64,000 nt of DNA from Enchytraeus crypticus (GCA_905160935.1 CAJHZI010000409.1:186001-250000), one strand, 5' to 3'. Shown: positions 22,236 to 34,612, counted from the stretch's first letter. The notes: generated from the sequence alone by a model not told the origin. A program made the numbers and translations.

Positions 22236-22749
22236 CTTACCTTAGGGTAAGTAAGCTGACAGGTGCTGTCTGGATATTAGCAGGTGACTGAATTCTTAAG
22301 AGAGAGAGAGAGAGAGATAAACAAGACAGAGACAGAAACATAGAAAACAGAAAGAAAGAAGGGGTAGGATTAAGTGAGATTACTTGAAGAAAACTTCCCA
22401 ACCATTGAAAGCTCATAAAGTCTAGTGTATGTGTAAACAAGAAGTTCAGATCAGATGACCTCAAAGTGTTGCCAGCTTTACTGAACTAACTGAGACATGG
22501 TTGGGACTCTATTCTCAAATATTTCAATAGGATTGAGAATATCAAGTCTACTTCAGGACAATATCGAGTCCATTGAAAGTTCATAAAGAGACACTTGTTA
22601 GCATTTTCTATTGTCTGCTGATTAACTTCGACAAGAGAACTTGAAGAGGCTAAATTTATTTTCAGTTATTAAATAATAAATTTCAATAAAACTTTTATAG
22701 TTGACCGATGAAAAATAAATATTGTTAACTATTATTATTAAACTATTGT

Positions 22750-23523
22750 TTGTTTTATAAATTGCTACAATTAAATGTACCTCTATATATAATACACGTC
22801 TTAATAAATTGGTACTCGAAATTGTTTTCTAATGTAAGATGGGGTATTGCGATATCTGAAGAATTTAAGATAGCATGTGGTGTTAGACAAGGTGGTGTAT
22901 TGTCACCTACATTATTCTGCATCTATGTGGACAATATTCTTTCAAAGTTATCCAAATATGTATGTACACTTAATCATATATCATATGGTTCATTCATGTA
23001 TGCAGACGATTTAGTACTCTTAGTACCTTCGGTGGCGGAACTTCAACGTATGATATTGGTATGCTGTGCTGAGCTTGATGCAATAAATCTGAAGCTTAAT
23101 ACAAATAAATCGTACTGTATTAGAATTGGCAAAAGATTTTTTGTCGATTGTCCAAATATACGTATATGTAGTTACAATGGTGTAATTGCTTGGGATAAGG
23201 AAGCTAGATATCTTGGTATAGTCATTGAAAGCAGAAGACGATTTAAGGTATCCTTTACACATGTTAAATGTAAGTTTTATGCAGCTTTCAATGCACTATA
23301 TTCTAAGTTAGGCAGATTGCCTGATATAAATGTCACTATTCATTTAATAGAATCAATAGCTGTGCCTAGTCTGTTATATGCTCTTGAAGCGCTAAATTTA
23401 AAAAAATCGGAAATTAAGAGCTTAGAATTTACTTTCAATAAGGCTTTATTTAAAATATTTCAGGTATCTAGTATGAATGATTTGCTGTTTTGCATGAATA
23501 TATTTAACATCCATGGAATATAA
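22750..23523 (+). mobile_element. 5'-truncated non-LTR retrotransposon: reverse transcriptase palm and thumb
   Basis: Open frame with the RT motifs GVRQGGVLSPTLFCIYVDN and FMYADDLVLLVPS, then a KSYCIRIGK region, RYLGIVI, and the thumb stretch AVPSLLYALEALNLKKSEIK, ending in TAA after NIHGI. About 257 residues, the C-terminal part of a LINE ORF2. The N-terminal endonuclease and RT fingers are missing. The frame is uninterrupted, so insertion was fairly recent. It is CR1/Jockey-like by feel, not proven. Confidence 0.85.
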
Positions 23524-23795
23524 GATAAATATCTGTTGAGAAAAGACAGATTTATGTCAACGCTGAAGACAATAGATAATATCAATTTACGCAATTTGGT
23601 TCATTGACAGTGCTCCCTACATGAATTTATGTATTTAGTCGTTGTTCTTTTTCCTCTTATGTGTTGTAATGTGCACCATGTTAGTTTGTCACATTTGTAC
23701 TGATTTGCTGCCTTTTGGTGAAATAAAGATTGATATAAAGCAGCTGAAAATCAAATTTCAAAAATAATAATAATAATAAAAATAATTTCTGAGTC
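23524..23795 (+). mobile_element. 3' UTR and tail of the LINE at 22750
   Basis: Non-coding part after the RT stop, with GAAATAAAG (poly(A)-like signal) near 23720. It ends in an A/T-rich (AAT)n stretch typical of a LINE tail. Confidence 0.6.
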
Positions 23796-24002
23796 AAATT
23801 TCCAGAAAATTATAAAACCCGACCATGTTTCAATATATTGTCGTCTGCGTTGGAAAGTCTTCAAGAAATTTCTTTGAAAAGAAGGAACTTACTATAGGAG
23901 CTTTGTAGTTTCTCCACATAATCTGTTCAGTATATAAAAACTTCTCGCATATTTGTCCGCTTTAACCACTGCGCAACTCACTTTTCCTCGAAGCAATGAA
24001 TC

Positions 24003-24345
24003 TTATCAATCAATGTCAATCAATTAGAATTTAACGTCCGGTTCCTCGCCATAAGGAAATGTCAGGGACGTCTCTTGCAGAATCTACACAAACTGGGGCC
24101 TTTCACTTGTCATTTTAGGCGCATTTCAGTCACTAGCTTTCAATGTATTTTCTTCATTAACTTTTGTACATTTGTTATTTTGTATTCATCTCGAAGTTGC
24201 TGACTTAACCATCGGCACGCTTTCACACTTCAAAGCTATCCGGCCATCTGCGCAACATGACATCTGCCAGATTTGAACCCGTGGGTCAGAGTTCAGTGCT
24301 AATATTGACACAACTTCTTAACCACTGAGCTACATCTCATATCTC
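24003..24345 (-). mobile_element. SINE family D, tRNA-derived, near full length
   Basis: Minus strand starts GATGTAGCTCAGTGGTTAAG (box A) with ACGGGTTCAAATCTGGC (box B), and ends with GACGTCCCTGACATTTCC, GCGAGGAACCGGACGTTAAA then an ATTG-type tail. About 340 bp. Confidence 0.75.
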
Positions 24346-24459
24346 GTTGCGCACAGGAATGATTGCCTGTCTTGTTTGCAAAGGTCGAAATGTTTACATT
24401 ATGTATGAATATTAATTAGAGGAGATCCACTTGTAGGACATATCATGTATCTTTCTCTG

Positions 24460-24492
<33 letters not shown>
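24346..24492. repeat. (CTGT)n/(CT)n microsatellite at a SINE P tail
   Basis: Run at 24449-24492, directly joined to the SINE P end. Confidence 0.8.
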
Positions 24493-24493
<1 letters not shown>

Positions 24494-24580
24494 CAGTGCA
24501 CTGCCAAGTGGCAGGTTCAAGGTACGTATTCATACTCAAAGTCTGCTTTCTCGCTCCATATGAGCACTCCTTAGAAACTC
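24493..24580 (-). mobile_element. SINE family P 3' part
   Basis: CAGTGCACTGCCAAGTGGCA, CATACTCAAAGTCTGCTTTC, CTCGCTCCATATGAGCACTC, directly after (CTGT)n/(CT)n. Confidence 0.7.
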
Positions 24581-24707
24581 CATATCATTATAACATAACC
24601 TATATACAACGTTGTACATTCAGGTTTCCCGTAGCTTCCGGGATACTGAAGAATAGAACCGTTAACTGTACGTGTAGTAAGATGCGACTGATCAAGAACT
24701 GAACAAG

Positions 24708-24895
24708 GTAGGCAACGGAAGACCACCTCAGAGGTTGTATTTTTATCACACTATAGGCTGCATAAGGCATGGATAAAGCATACCCCTTGTACAGGGATTA
24801 ACTTGTTGATCTATGGAGCGCTCTTTATGAAGCGTGAAAGCTGATGATGAGTTTGAATATTTACCATGGAGCTGCAACTTGGCAGAACACTAGAA
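24708..24895 (+). mobile_element. SINE family P, diverged copy
   Basis: AGGCAACGGAAGACCACCTC, CTATAGGCTGCATAAGGC, GGGATTAACTTGTTGATCTA, ending AACTTGGCAGAACACTAG. Inverted relative to the copy 130 bp upstream. Confidence 0.65.
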
Positions 24896-24899
24896 TGAG

Positions 24900-26080
24900 A
24901 TCAAATTATCTTAGAATTGTGAAGTTTTAAAAACATTTAACATTAATCTATAGAATTATATGAGCCGAAACGTAAATAAATAATAAATGTTACAGTGAAA
25001 CATTAATTAACAGACAACGATTAGATCAGTAAGTAAAAGATTTTTGTTTCTTATAATATAATAGAGTTATAAAAAAATTAGTTAACATAATATTCATTTA
25101 CATCAACGATATCTGACACAACGTTGAAACTTTATGCTGTCAGAAAGGCAAATAAAATAACAGTTCGATACAATTCATTGCAGTGAATTGATGAAGTTAA
25201 GCTACTTAATCAAAAAAAACCTTTGCAATCCTTTACACTCAAAAGCGAGCATTGTAATATTCATTGTAATAAAGATTTTTATAGCATATTAGAGCTAATA
25301 ATGAAGTATAATTTATAAATTATATAAAATTATATAAAAGTAAACTGAGTCAATTTAACTTATAAGTTATGATTATAATGATAAGCGATGGGTAGCATAT
25401 CACGTTAGCTTCTGTTATATAGACCTGCATATGTGTCTGAAATAAAATAGTTTGATTTGATTCGATTGATTTGCATATAATATGCATGTGCATTGATGTC
25501 ATTAATAATCGTAAGTTAAGGGTAATCTTTGCAAATGCTTAGCAGTGATGCAGTACGCGCAATTTTTGAAATAATAATTACAGACAAACAAATATAACTG
25601 ATTTTTTCTTAGGCTTTACCAATGCAGTAAAACAAAATGCCTAAAAGAAATCTATAGTAACGACAACAGTTCTATCCCGTATTGTAATGGTTTTTAGATA
25701 GCACGTCCTGAATATGTTTGGAAGATCCTGAGGGAACTGTGATTGAGTTTTAACAACTCATTCCCGCCTCTCAGTCACTCATCAATCTTCTTCTTCATCT
25801 CACATCGTTCAGCAATCAAATCTAAATCAATCTAAGGAGCATTGCCATGATCTTTGTTCTCATTTATATTATATGTACTCATAGAACATTTATAGTGTAT
25901 GCACATAAATACATTTACTTATTTCTCAAAGGCACATCGGTAACAAGTGAAACATGTCTATTAAATTTTAGATTTTTTGCTAGAGATATCGATACGAATT
26001 GATTTACCGAGTCGTTGTTATTTATACTCTACGTACTCTGTGCATTTGTTGTGTTCGTATTTTGTAATTTTGCGCACCGG
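24900..26080. other. No gene seen
   Basis: AT-rich. No exon, RNA gene or repeat recognised. Confidence 0.5.
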
Positions 26081-26290
26081 TTTGGATTTGGATCAATAGT
26101 GCTCAATGTTGTCATGGATGACAGTTGCACTCTAATTGTTAATATGTTATTTTAAGCAATTATTCACTGTTAGTTTCCCCTTGCTCGAATCATGTAGTCG
26201 ACAGCAGCAGCAACAACAATAACTTTTAAAGTTCTGTCATCAGCGACAACATCGAGTGCCATGTATACAGAACAAAGTCTAAAGTCAACA
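26080..26290. mobile_element. Family E, two copies head to head
   Basis: Minus copy 26085-26140 (TGGATTTGGATCAATAGTGC, TCAATGTTGTCATGGATGAC) and plus copy 26205-26285 (CAACAACAATAAC, CAGCGACAACATCGAGTGCC). Confidence 0.6.
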
Positions 26291-26361
26291 AGACTATATG
26301 CCGGCTATGGCAGCAATGTCCAAGCGTGTCAGAAACAGACGTTAAATAATTATGTTGTCGA

Positions 26362-26679
26362 GCATTCGGTCACCTGGTTAACATAACATCAGAGCTCTGC
26401 TCTATGTTGTATGCACTGGGTCACCCTGTTAATATAACATCATTCATAACATCATCGTTCTATGTTGTCATGGTCATCTTGTTAATATAACATCATAGCT
26501 CTGCTCGATGTTGTCATGGTCACCCTGTTAATATAACATCATAGCTCTGCTCTATGTTGTCATGGTCTGGGTCACCCTGTTAATATAACATCATAGTCCT
26601 GTTCTGAATGAAGAGGAAGGCGGAAGACAGAGAAGAGTGGAGGCATTATATACCATGGACCTGCCAGTGGGCAGTGCAC

Positions 26680-26721
<42 letters not shown>

Positions 26722-26782
26722 CTGTTCAATGTTGTCATGCACTGGGTCACCCTGTTAATGTAACAGCATAACTCTGCCCGCT
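26362..26782 (+). repeat. ~50-bp tandem repeat, split by a LINE C insertion
   Basis: Units GTCACCCTGTTAATATAACA then TCATAGCTCTGCTCTATGTT and GTCATG. About five units before 26606 and one to two after 26718. Confidence 0.85.
26606..26718 (+). mobile_element. LINE family C 3' end inserted in a tandem array
   Basis: GAAGAGGAAGGCGGAAGACA, TGGAGGCATTATATACCATG, CCTGCCAGTGGGCAGTGCAC, then (GA)n. The surrounding ~50-bp tandem repeat resumes on the far side. Confidence 0.8.
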
Positions 26783-27119
26783 TAACCAACTACGCAATGC
26801 GCCATTGTGAACTTTATTTTAATTACAGCCCTGGGGAGGGGATTGGCCCTATCGCTTTCATCTTGCCCCCATGAGCCTATGAGATACGATAGCCCGCTGA
26901 GGACGAGGCTGCCTCAGAGAATTGTTTACGCAATAGGGACAGTCTTTGTTATGGTTACGCACACTTTTGTAGGAGAAATAAAGGGACTTGAAAGAGATGT
27001 TGTGAGAATGGTGACAATTAAAATCGTGGCCGAGTAATGAAATAGGGAAAAGTTGAATTAAGATTTGGTAAAGAAGGCGGCGTAGAAAGGTAGAGAGATA
27101 TTTTGAAAAGAGACTTAAT

Positions 27120-27205
27120 GGAGATAATAATAACAACAATTAGAGTGATACAGTCATCAATGACAACATCGAGCACTATTGAGACAAAATCAAACCGGCG
27201 AGCAA
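27120..27205 (+). mobile_element. Short repeat family E copy
   Basis: AATAACAACAATTAGAGTG, AATGACAACATCGAGCACTA, TTGAGACAAAATCAAACCGG. Confidence 0.65.
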
Positions 27206-27677
27206 AAATAAGGCCCAAAAACGGTGCAAAATATTGACTGAAAACTGTGCGATTAATATGTATTATATTTATAGAGACAATATTTAAATTGTCCTATTAT
27301 GCGCTTTAACGTCGTGCTACATAATCACAGTAATTTGTGATGTTTGAAATGACATTTTACTGTACAGTGGATGACGAGATTATGATATCCTTTCTCCAAC
27401 TTTGGAAGCAATATAGAAATTTTTGAAGGAAAAGCTGGTACAACGTATACACTATGCATGACACATACTCTATGTCCCTGTTCCGATACATATGCCCCTG
27501 ACATCACCTTTAGTTTTACTTTTTACTTTTTATTCTTTTACTTTTGGATTGTTATAAAAATGTTTGTGTGCATTTTGCATTCTTTTTGCTTGATTGTATG
27601 CATTTTGTGTGATGTTTCTTCAAATAAATATATTCTTCTCTCTCCTTATATTAAGTCAACGACGTTAAATTATATAA

Positions 27678-27742
27678 CGTCGGGATCGGTTAGTACATGG
27701 ATGGGTGGCCACCTAGGAAGACCAAGTGTTGATAGCTTAGAA
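27678..27742 (+). pseudogene. 5S rRNA 3'-half fragment (5S pseudogene or 5S-derived SINE)
   Basis: CGGTTAGTACATGGATGGGT, GGCCACCTAGGAAGACCAAG, TGTTGATAGCTTA follow 5S rRNA from about base 70 to the 3' end, including the C-box region, with roughly a tenth of the bases changed. The 5' half is missing. Confidence 0.75.
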
Positions 27743-27744
27743 TG

Positions 27745-28157
27745 AAAAGAAATCCCAACGGTGTTGGAAGGTTTTTCTAAATCCGCGCCGTCTGCATAGA
27801 ATGAGCTATCAAAGGAAACGATTTCTATTATCTATACAGAGGTAGAAGGAAATCAAGAAAAACTACAAAAACAACAACTAAGCCTGGATGCTATGTAGCG
27901 TATGTGGTTGTCATATTTGTAACTATACGAATAAAGAAACGACTCTGCATAACATTTGTTCAGCTTTGCATCTTCAGTACTGTTTCGCCCTTAAGGAAAA
28001 ACTAAAGCATTTTTATTTATGGTTCGTTTTTAATAATTTAAGAGAATTCTAGGAAAGTTTATTCTTAAAAGTTAAATGAGAGATGATAAGGCTATTTCTC
28101 TGTTTTACCTGTGACACAAGTGTGTTATAGCTTGAAATTTTCATTAAATCATTGGCA
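27745..28157. other. No gene seen
   Basis: Sequence after the 5S fragment, with possible SINE body, but no match among the families listed. Confidence 0.4.
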
Positions 28158-28453
28158 TGAGTCGGTGGGTAACTGGGAAGTTGTTCGACGGCGGATCAGT
28201 AGGTGTCGGCTTCAATTCCAGTGCTGTTTTATCCAGCATTAACAAGATATAGAGCAGAAACTGGGGAAGGTAAAGCGAAATCACCTCAGAAGCCATACTT
28301 TTCCCAAGCTATAGGCTAAATAAGGTATGGATAAGGCATAGACTTTGTGAAGGGATTAACTTGTTGATCTAAGGAGTGCTCATATGGAGCGAGATAGCAG
28401 ACTTTGAGTATGAATATGTACCTTGCCACTTGGCAGTGCACTGAAGAAGAAGA
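28158..28453 (+). mobile_element. SINE family P, full-length copy
   Basis: tRNA-like head with box A-like GTGGGTAACTGGG and box B-like GGCTTCAATTCC. The body has AAATCACCTCAGAAGCCATA, CCCAAGCTATAGGC, AGGGATTAACTTGTTGATCT and ATGGAGCGAGA. Its 3' end is GAATATGTACCTTGCCACTT, GGCAGTGCACTGAAGAAGAAG. About 296 bp. Confidence 0.75.
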
Positions 28454-28929
28454 GCAGAAATTCGACGGCTTCAGTTGTTATTCTTCATAAATAATTTGAA
28501 TATGCTTTGATTTTATTTAGTTGTATTTATTCAATTCCTTTTTATAACTTGTTGAACTAAGTTTAACCTTTCTGCCACTCACGCCCCCTTGCACTTATCC
28601 TCATCCCCACAACATCAAGCACTTATCCCATTCCCTACGATTGCTTTCTTCCCCTCCATTCAAGTCTCTTTCAACTTCAATCCACCCACGTATACCAACT
28701 GTCGAGCCCACCTCGCCTCATTAACTCCCTGAGACATCCCCCAAGGCTTGCTCTGACGTGGGACCTGCGGTGGGGTATTTTATACCTCAGGTAGAACATG
28801 TTACTATCAAATAGAGGCTTTAGCGTTCATTTCATCATCTAAAAATGACGTTGGAAACTGTCATAGTAATTCATCACCACAAAATACGCATGCTAATTGC
28901 ATAGTGCAAGATAGAGCCTAGGAAACTCA

Positions 28930-29150
28930 ATAGTATGCACGAATTCTCTCTTTCTCTTTCTATATCTTGGTCCATTGATATTGAAAGGTCCATGGCATAT
29001 AACTCTTCCGCATAATTCTATGCTCTGCTTTTCTCTTCATATCAATACACGAATAGGTCATCATATCATTCATCATCACAAGTCCCGGTATTCTAAACTT
29101 CTTTCATTCCATTCTTCCTTCGATTGTCTCTTTTACCGTTTCTATACAAG
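28930..29150 (-). mobile_element. LINE family C 3' end, divergent copy
   Basis: Minus-strand frame pieces IDMKRKAEH and RKSYMPWTFQ match the family C C-terminus. Related to the copy at 36241. Confidence 0.6.
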
Positions 29151-29242
29151 AAATGTCATATTTGATATGAATAGCATGATATATGCTTTATGATATATGC
29201 CTGAAATATACATCTCATGTATATTATACATTAATATGTACT

Positions 29243-29370
29243 ATATATATATATATATATATATATGATATATATAATATATATATATATAATATATATA
29301 TAATATATAGGATATATCTATATATATATCTATACATATATATATATATATATATATAATATATAGATAG

Positions 29371-29420
<50 letters not shown>
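29243..29420. repeat. (TA)n array with GATA/AATA variants
   Basis: Near-continuous AT dinucleotides. The Ile/Tyr-rich frames are artefacts. Confidence 0.95.
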
Positions 29421-29421
<1 letters not shown>

Positions 29422-29639
29422 GATTATGAGATAAATCTTTACTATGTTCGTATGAATATGTATTAAATATAGTGTTATATACAAACTCTTAACTTTTCAC
29501 TTTTTTTCTCTTTATTTTGTAATAGAACAATATTTTTACGAACTCATTATTTGAGACCCTTTTGCCAACTAGCCTCTATTGGGGTGTCATTTGTATTTTG
29601 AAATCAAAATGTTTTATTTATTTTCTCTTTATTTCTGTT

Positions 29640-29960
29640 TTCTTTTTTTCTCTATTTTATTTCTTACTTACAGCTTTAAGTTTTGCCTAACTATTTACCA
29701 TCAATCCATATGTATGTCTCTCTCACTCACTCCTTTTCTATCTCTATCTTTTTCTCTTTCTCTCTCTCTCTCTCTCTCTCTGTCTTACTCTCTCTTTCTC
29801 ATTATTTCATTCGTCCATTCTTCTTTTCGTTCCTTCATTTCTTCTTTCTTTCTCTCTCACACACTCAGGCCTACCTTTTCTTCTCTTCTCTTTTTTTCTT
29901 TTTTCATTCTCTCTCTCTCTGTCTCTCTCACTCTCTCTTCCACTTCACTCTGTCTCTCCT
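29640..29960. repeat. Pyrimidine-rich (CT)n/(TTTC)n tract
   Basis: Long CT-rich stretch that makes open frames rich in Ser, Leu and Phe on +. Confidence 0.85.
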
Positions 29961-31250
29961 TCCTATGGTCGACGAAGAAGATTGATTGGACTTTAGACTC
30001 TGGGGTCAGTTCTTTAATCATTTCGTTGCTCGCACGAGTGGTGTTTAGACAATAGGTCACGCGCGGTCAGAACCTGTTAAGGATCAAGAGAGCGCTTACA
30101 GGCCCAAGCCTTTCATCTATTCCTGTCTAGTTTTTGTGACAAGGAAGGGCAATTAGGACTTAAACGATTCTCGTCAAGCTGTACCTGTTATAGAGGTTCG
30201 CGTGCAAGTGCAGATCTGACAACGAAAGGATAAATACTTTCTATTTAAATACAAGGTATAATTATAATTCTATCTTTGTCATTGCTACTATACAAGCGAA
30301 GGGTTGAATTCTATCACATTATCCCTTTGGATTTTTCTGGTTCCTGTCCTGTATAGCTCTGTCTTGGTGGAGATAGTCATAGTTTAATGCTAATACTTCA
30401 AGCATAATCCTTTCTTTCTCCATTCCTTGCAGTTATGCATGCAATTTGGGACAGTTTGATAAAGTAAATCACGCTATAGCTTTTATGTTTGATTCGTAAT
30501 GAATCTCTCGGAGTTTCAGTAAGTCAATTTTTATGTAGTTACGCCTGTATAAATTCTTGTAGAATTATTAATATGAGAATAGTATGAATATCAATAGTGA
30601 TTTAGATACTGCCTTATTTGGAAATTGCTATCCATTTTAATCTCTTCGAATTAAAATAAATGTAAATAAATCGAATTCTCCAAGTGTTTGAAAAGTGGAC
30701 TCGATGATATTCTGTTACAGGTGATTTATTAATGACTTTTAAATCTAAATCTCAATCTAAATTTAAACTTAAATCTAAAGCTCTAAAATAAATCTAAATC
30801 TCCTAAATCTAAGCTACAATTTTCTTTCAACGTTTCCTAGCGTTGAAGTCTTGCGTAATAATATTTCAACTTAAACTAGGGATTTCAACATAAGAACTCA
30901 CTGGCATAATCGTACGGAAAATAATCAGTCTCGACTTGTGTTCGCTGAAGCACCGATACCGGACCGATTGGTGTCGTATTAACGTGGAAGCCGTAATCGT
31001 CAAGAAGTTATCTGGATTTCGAATATAACGATCAATAGAGATTAAATCTGCAATTGTAGGGCCCTGTTGGAAGCCAGGATGGAGAACCTAGCTTGGGTTT
31101 AATTGCCGTGGCGTGCCTTCTGTTTACTCTGGGAATTGAAGGATTGCATGAAGGTAAAGAGAGAAGGAGTTATTGGAGGATGGAGGCGGAAAATGACACA
31201 TCTGTTATAGATACACAGATAAATTAAGTATGAGATAGGCGATAGAGGAA
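29960..31250. other. No gene seen
   Basis: AT-rich, with a small AAATCTAAA-type run near 30740-30810. Confidence 0.5.
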
Positions 31251-31454
31251 AAGAAAGAGATAGGGAGAGAGAGAGAGAGAGAGACAGAGAGAGGCAGAGA
31301 GTGAAAGAGAGATTCTCTCTCTCTTTTCCTCTATTTATCTCTTTTATAGTCATAGAGTGAAATCTTTTATTGAGCTAAATATTATATATAGACCATCATA
31401 TTCCTGTAAATGCAAATCATGTAAACTCTTACGTATATATTCACACATATAAAG

Positions 31455-31545
31455 CTACTAAAGCTAAGGTTAACGTCAATTTCCTCACTCGAAAGCGCTG
31501 TCAGTGACGGGCCAGCCCAGGATTTGAACCCTGCTTATACTTCTC
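31455..31545 (-). mobile_element. SINE family D-type copy
   Basis: AAAGCTAAGGTTAACGTCAA, GTCAGTGACGGGCCAGCCC, AGGATTTGAACCCTGC. Very close to the copy at 22118. Confidence 0.65.
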
Positions 31546-31804
31546 ATGTACAAACACACACATACACTGAATCATTCCACGGCATAGCCTGACGTGGACA
31601 CATTTTTAGCAGAAGACTAGAGCAATTTGAGAGTGACAGATTGGCTATGTCTACCTTGTAGGATGATATAGTGGTTAAGTCGTTTATCGACAACAGATGG
31701 CGTAGTGCCTGATCTTTACTCAGTTCATGGCAGGACCTACTTAAAAACAACTGCTTCTCCTCTGCTATAATGATTTACTACTGGTAGAGTGCTTAGGAAT
31801 GTCA

Positions 31805-31846
<42 letters not shown>

Positions 31847-31878
31847 GTCTGTCTGTCTGTCTCCCTCACTCTCTGTCC

Positions 31879-31930
<52 letters not shown>
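31805..31930. repeat. (CT)n/(CTGT)n then (AT)n
   Basis: Compound microsatellite. A related (AG)n lies at 31261-31325. Confidence 0.95.
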
Positions 31931-31934
31931 TTTC

Positions 31935-32575
31935 TGTACTTCGTCTCTTCTTGTGCTTGTACATTGTCCAAAAAACAGAACTTAAAAATAATCTTTATAT
32001 TAGAATTTGTTACATAATGTCCTCATGTTATCTCCAGCTTTCTCCATTTATCTCTTATTATCTCCCGTTTTCTCTGGCCATAGTTTCACTGAGATGTAAT
32101 TACCTGTATTGAGACACATTATTGCAATCATCTCAGCACGTGCAGCTATTGACGGTTTTATTCCATTTCTGCTTATAAATAGGATATCGATATATTTGTG
32201 TTGACTTATTGCACAAAGCCTTGATCGCGACCCAATCTCACACCTCGTAAATTTTTAGTGTGATTTAAATAACATGACGTCATTCATGGCTGACAAAAAG
32301 GACTTCTAATCCTACTGCGTGCCTATAGCACGAGGGTAGTGAATAAACCTGCTTACTGTGAATGTGGTCATCCCTAATACCAGCTGCAGTCGACTGGTTC
32401 AAATCATCTATTGACAATCGTGTTGTCCAGACAACATATGATAATGCTATACCCTATGAATTGATGCTTGCGTACTAACATCCTTTTCATCTACCTATGT
32501 ATCAGATAACATAATATATAATATTAGTAAATTATTAGTAATTATTAGTAATTATTATGTAAATTATACCAAAAG
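31935..32575. other. No gene seen
   Basis: AT-rich with ATTAGTAATT repeats at 32520-32560. Confidence 0.5.
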
Positions 32576-32577
32576 AA

Positions 32578-32775
32578 AATGAGGAAAGCAACGGGAAACC
32601 ACCTCAGAAGCCATACTTTTCCCAAGCTCTAGGTTACATAAGGTTTGGATAAGCCTTAGACTTTGTGAATGGATTAACTTGTTAATCTAAGTAGTACTTT
32701 TATGGAGCGAGAAAACAGACTTTGAGTATGAATATGTAACTTGAACCTACCACTTGGTAGTGCACTTAACAAGAA
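32578..32775 (+). mobile_element. SINE family P copy
   Basis: AAAGCAACGGGAAACCACCT through GGATTAACTTGTTAATCTAA to TTGGTAGTGCACTTAACAAG. Confidence 0.75.
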
Positions 32776-32984
32776 GACCAAACGAAAAATAATATCCTAT
32801 AATTTTGAATATTGTTTGATTCTAAAGTTTTAAAGCTCTTTCTGGTCGATTGATTAGTTGGTGATTGTGGAAGAGAAATAGATGATGATGTGTCAAGAGT
32901 GTGCTGGTCGCCTGTTCAGGCACGCGCCTGTGGGTCTGTTTGCCCCAGGGCGGATGTGAGTGACCATCCCTTGCTGACAAATAC

Positions 32985-33145
32985 ACATCAAGAAGTGCTT
33001 GGGAATGTAGTGAAGATGTGCGTGGGAGTGCAGTGAAGAAGTGCATGTTAATGCGGTGAAGAAGTGCCCGGTAATGCAGAATAGAAGTGCCAGGGAAGGC
33101 AGTAAAGAAATGCCAGCTTATGCAGTGAAGAAGTGCCCGATATTG
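32985..33145 (+). repeat. ~30-bp tandem repeat (GAAGAAGTGCCCGGTAATGC type)
   Basis: Five to six imperfect units built on GTGAAGAAGTGC. The minus-strand frame is a by-product. Confidence 0.75.
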
Positions 33146-33732
33146 TAAATTTTCAATTAAGAACCTAGCAAAAGTGTGCGTACAGCAATGAAATGCTAAA
33201 AGTATAAAGGATGAAAATTTAAATAAATATTGCATCTATATATTTAGTGGAATAGAATATTATTTTATTACCAAGGTGGTCTATACCCTATCGTATACGA
33301 TTGGATATTAGAATATCAATTTTTATAGCATATTTTTGATGTGAAACGGGCGTTAAATCTGACTTTAGTCTAGCCCTGTAGAGCTGGAACCAGTCCAGTT
33401 CTAACCTGACAGTGACTTCTTGATAAAATAAATAGTGTATTGTGTCAAGCTTTAAACAAACTGATCGGCACGACTATTCATTACTCAACCAGTCAGCGGG
33501 TTCATAGCAGAAAATGTACCATTCTCTGCCGTTAGACAAACTAAGAATTGGCCAAATCATCTCTTAGTTTGATAACGCTATGCTAGGTTAATATAATCAT
33601 AACGTACTAACCCGTTGGAAAAAACTTTTCATTGCATATCTTTGTTCAAGAAAAGTCTAAATTCCATACTTTATCTCCTTTTGTCGCCTCTAACTGCAAC
33701 GATAATTTTGCTACCACTTTAATGGTTAATTA

Positions 33733-33770
<38 letters not shown>

Positions 33771-33777
33771 CTCTCTG

Positions 33778-33965
33778 GGGTTCTGCCAAGTGGCAGGTCC
33801 AATGTACATATTCAAAATCAGAGTCTACTTTGACTTTCCATCAAGTGCATTTTAACGATCAATTAATAATCAATTTTATAACAAAAGGGAATGCTATGCC
33901 TCATCCATACCCTATGTAACCAATATCTTTGGAGAAATATTTATTCTGAGGTGGTTTCACTTTAT
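33778..33965 (-). mobile_element. SINE family P copy with GA tail
   Basis: Reverse order, CTGCCAAGTGGCAGGTCCAA next to a (CT)n run at 33737-33770 rather than the usual CTT tail, ending AACCAATATCTTTGGAGAA and GAGGTGGTTTCAC. Confidence 0.65.
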
Positions 33966-34109
33966 TTTCTCAGTCAAGTCAATTGAGTAAAAATAAATGT
34001 ATCGTATTAATCAAAATCAGAATAAAATATTTGGAAAAAATCCAGATCAACACTTAAAATGTAGAAATATATAATCTAGACCTATGATCTCTGTATGTAT
34101 GTAAGTATA

Positions 34110-34265
34110 TTTGCCTGTGTCTTTGTAATTTAACACCATGTGTTTGTTTAGTTATAATGTGATAAAATTTCATTCTACCTTGCAATTCGTGAAACGATAT
34201 ATGCTAATTTCCCCATCCGAATAAGCAATATATACATTAATATATATATATTAATGCATATATTG

Positions 34266-34304
<39 letters not shown>

Positions 34305-34346
34305 GTATATATTGCTTATATATATATATATTAATGTATATATTGC

Positions 34347-34398
<52 letters not shown>

Positions 34399-34446
34399 TA
34401 ATGTATATATTGCTTATATATATATATATATTAATGTATATATTGC

Positions 34447-34492
<46 letters not shown>

Positions 34493-34503
34493 GTATATAT
34501 TGC

Positions 34504-34551
<48 letters not shown>

Positions 34552-34561
34552 GTATATATTG

Positions 34562-34612
<51 letters not shown>

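Noticed and set aside
29224..29484. Ile/Tyr-rich frames
   Set aside because: Translations of TA dinucleotide arrays; the same holds at 34334-34678 and 36061-36243.
32822..33235. 137-codon minus-strand frame with repeated LLHCI/FFTAL words
   Set aside because: Comes from the ~30-bp tandem repeat; no similarity and no splice support.
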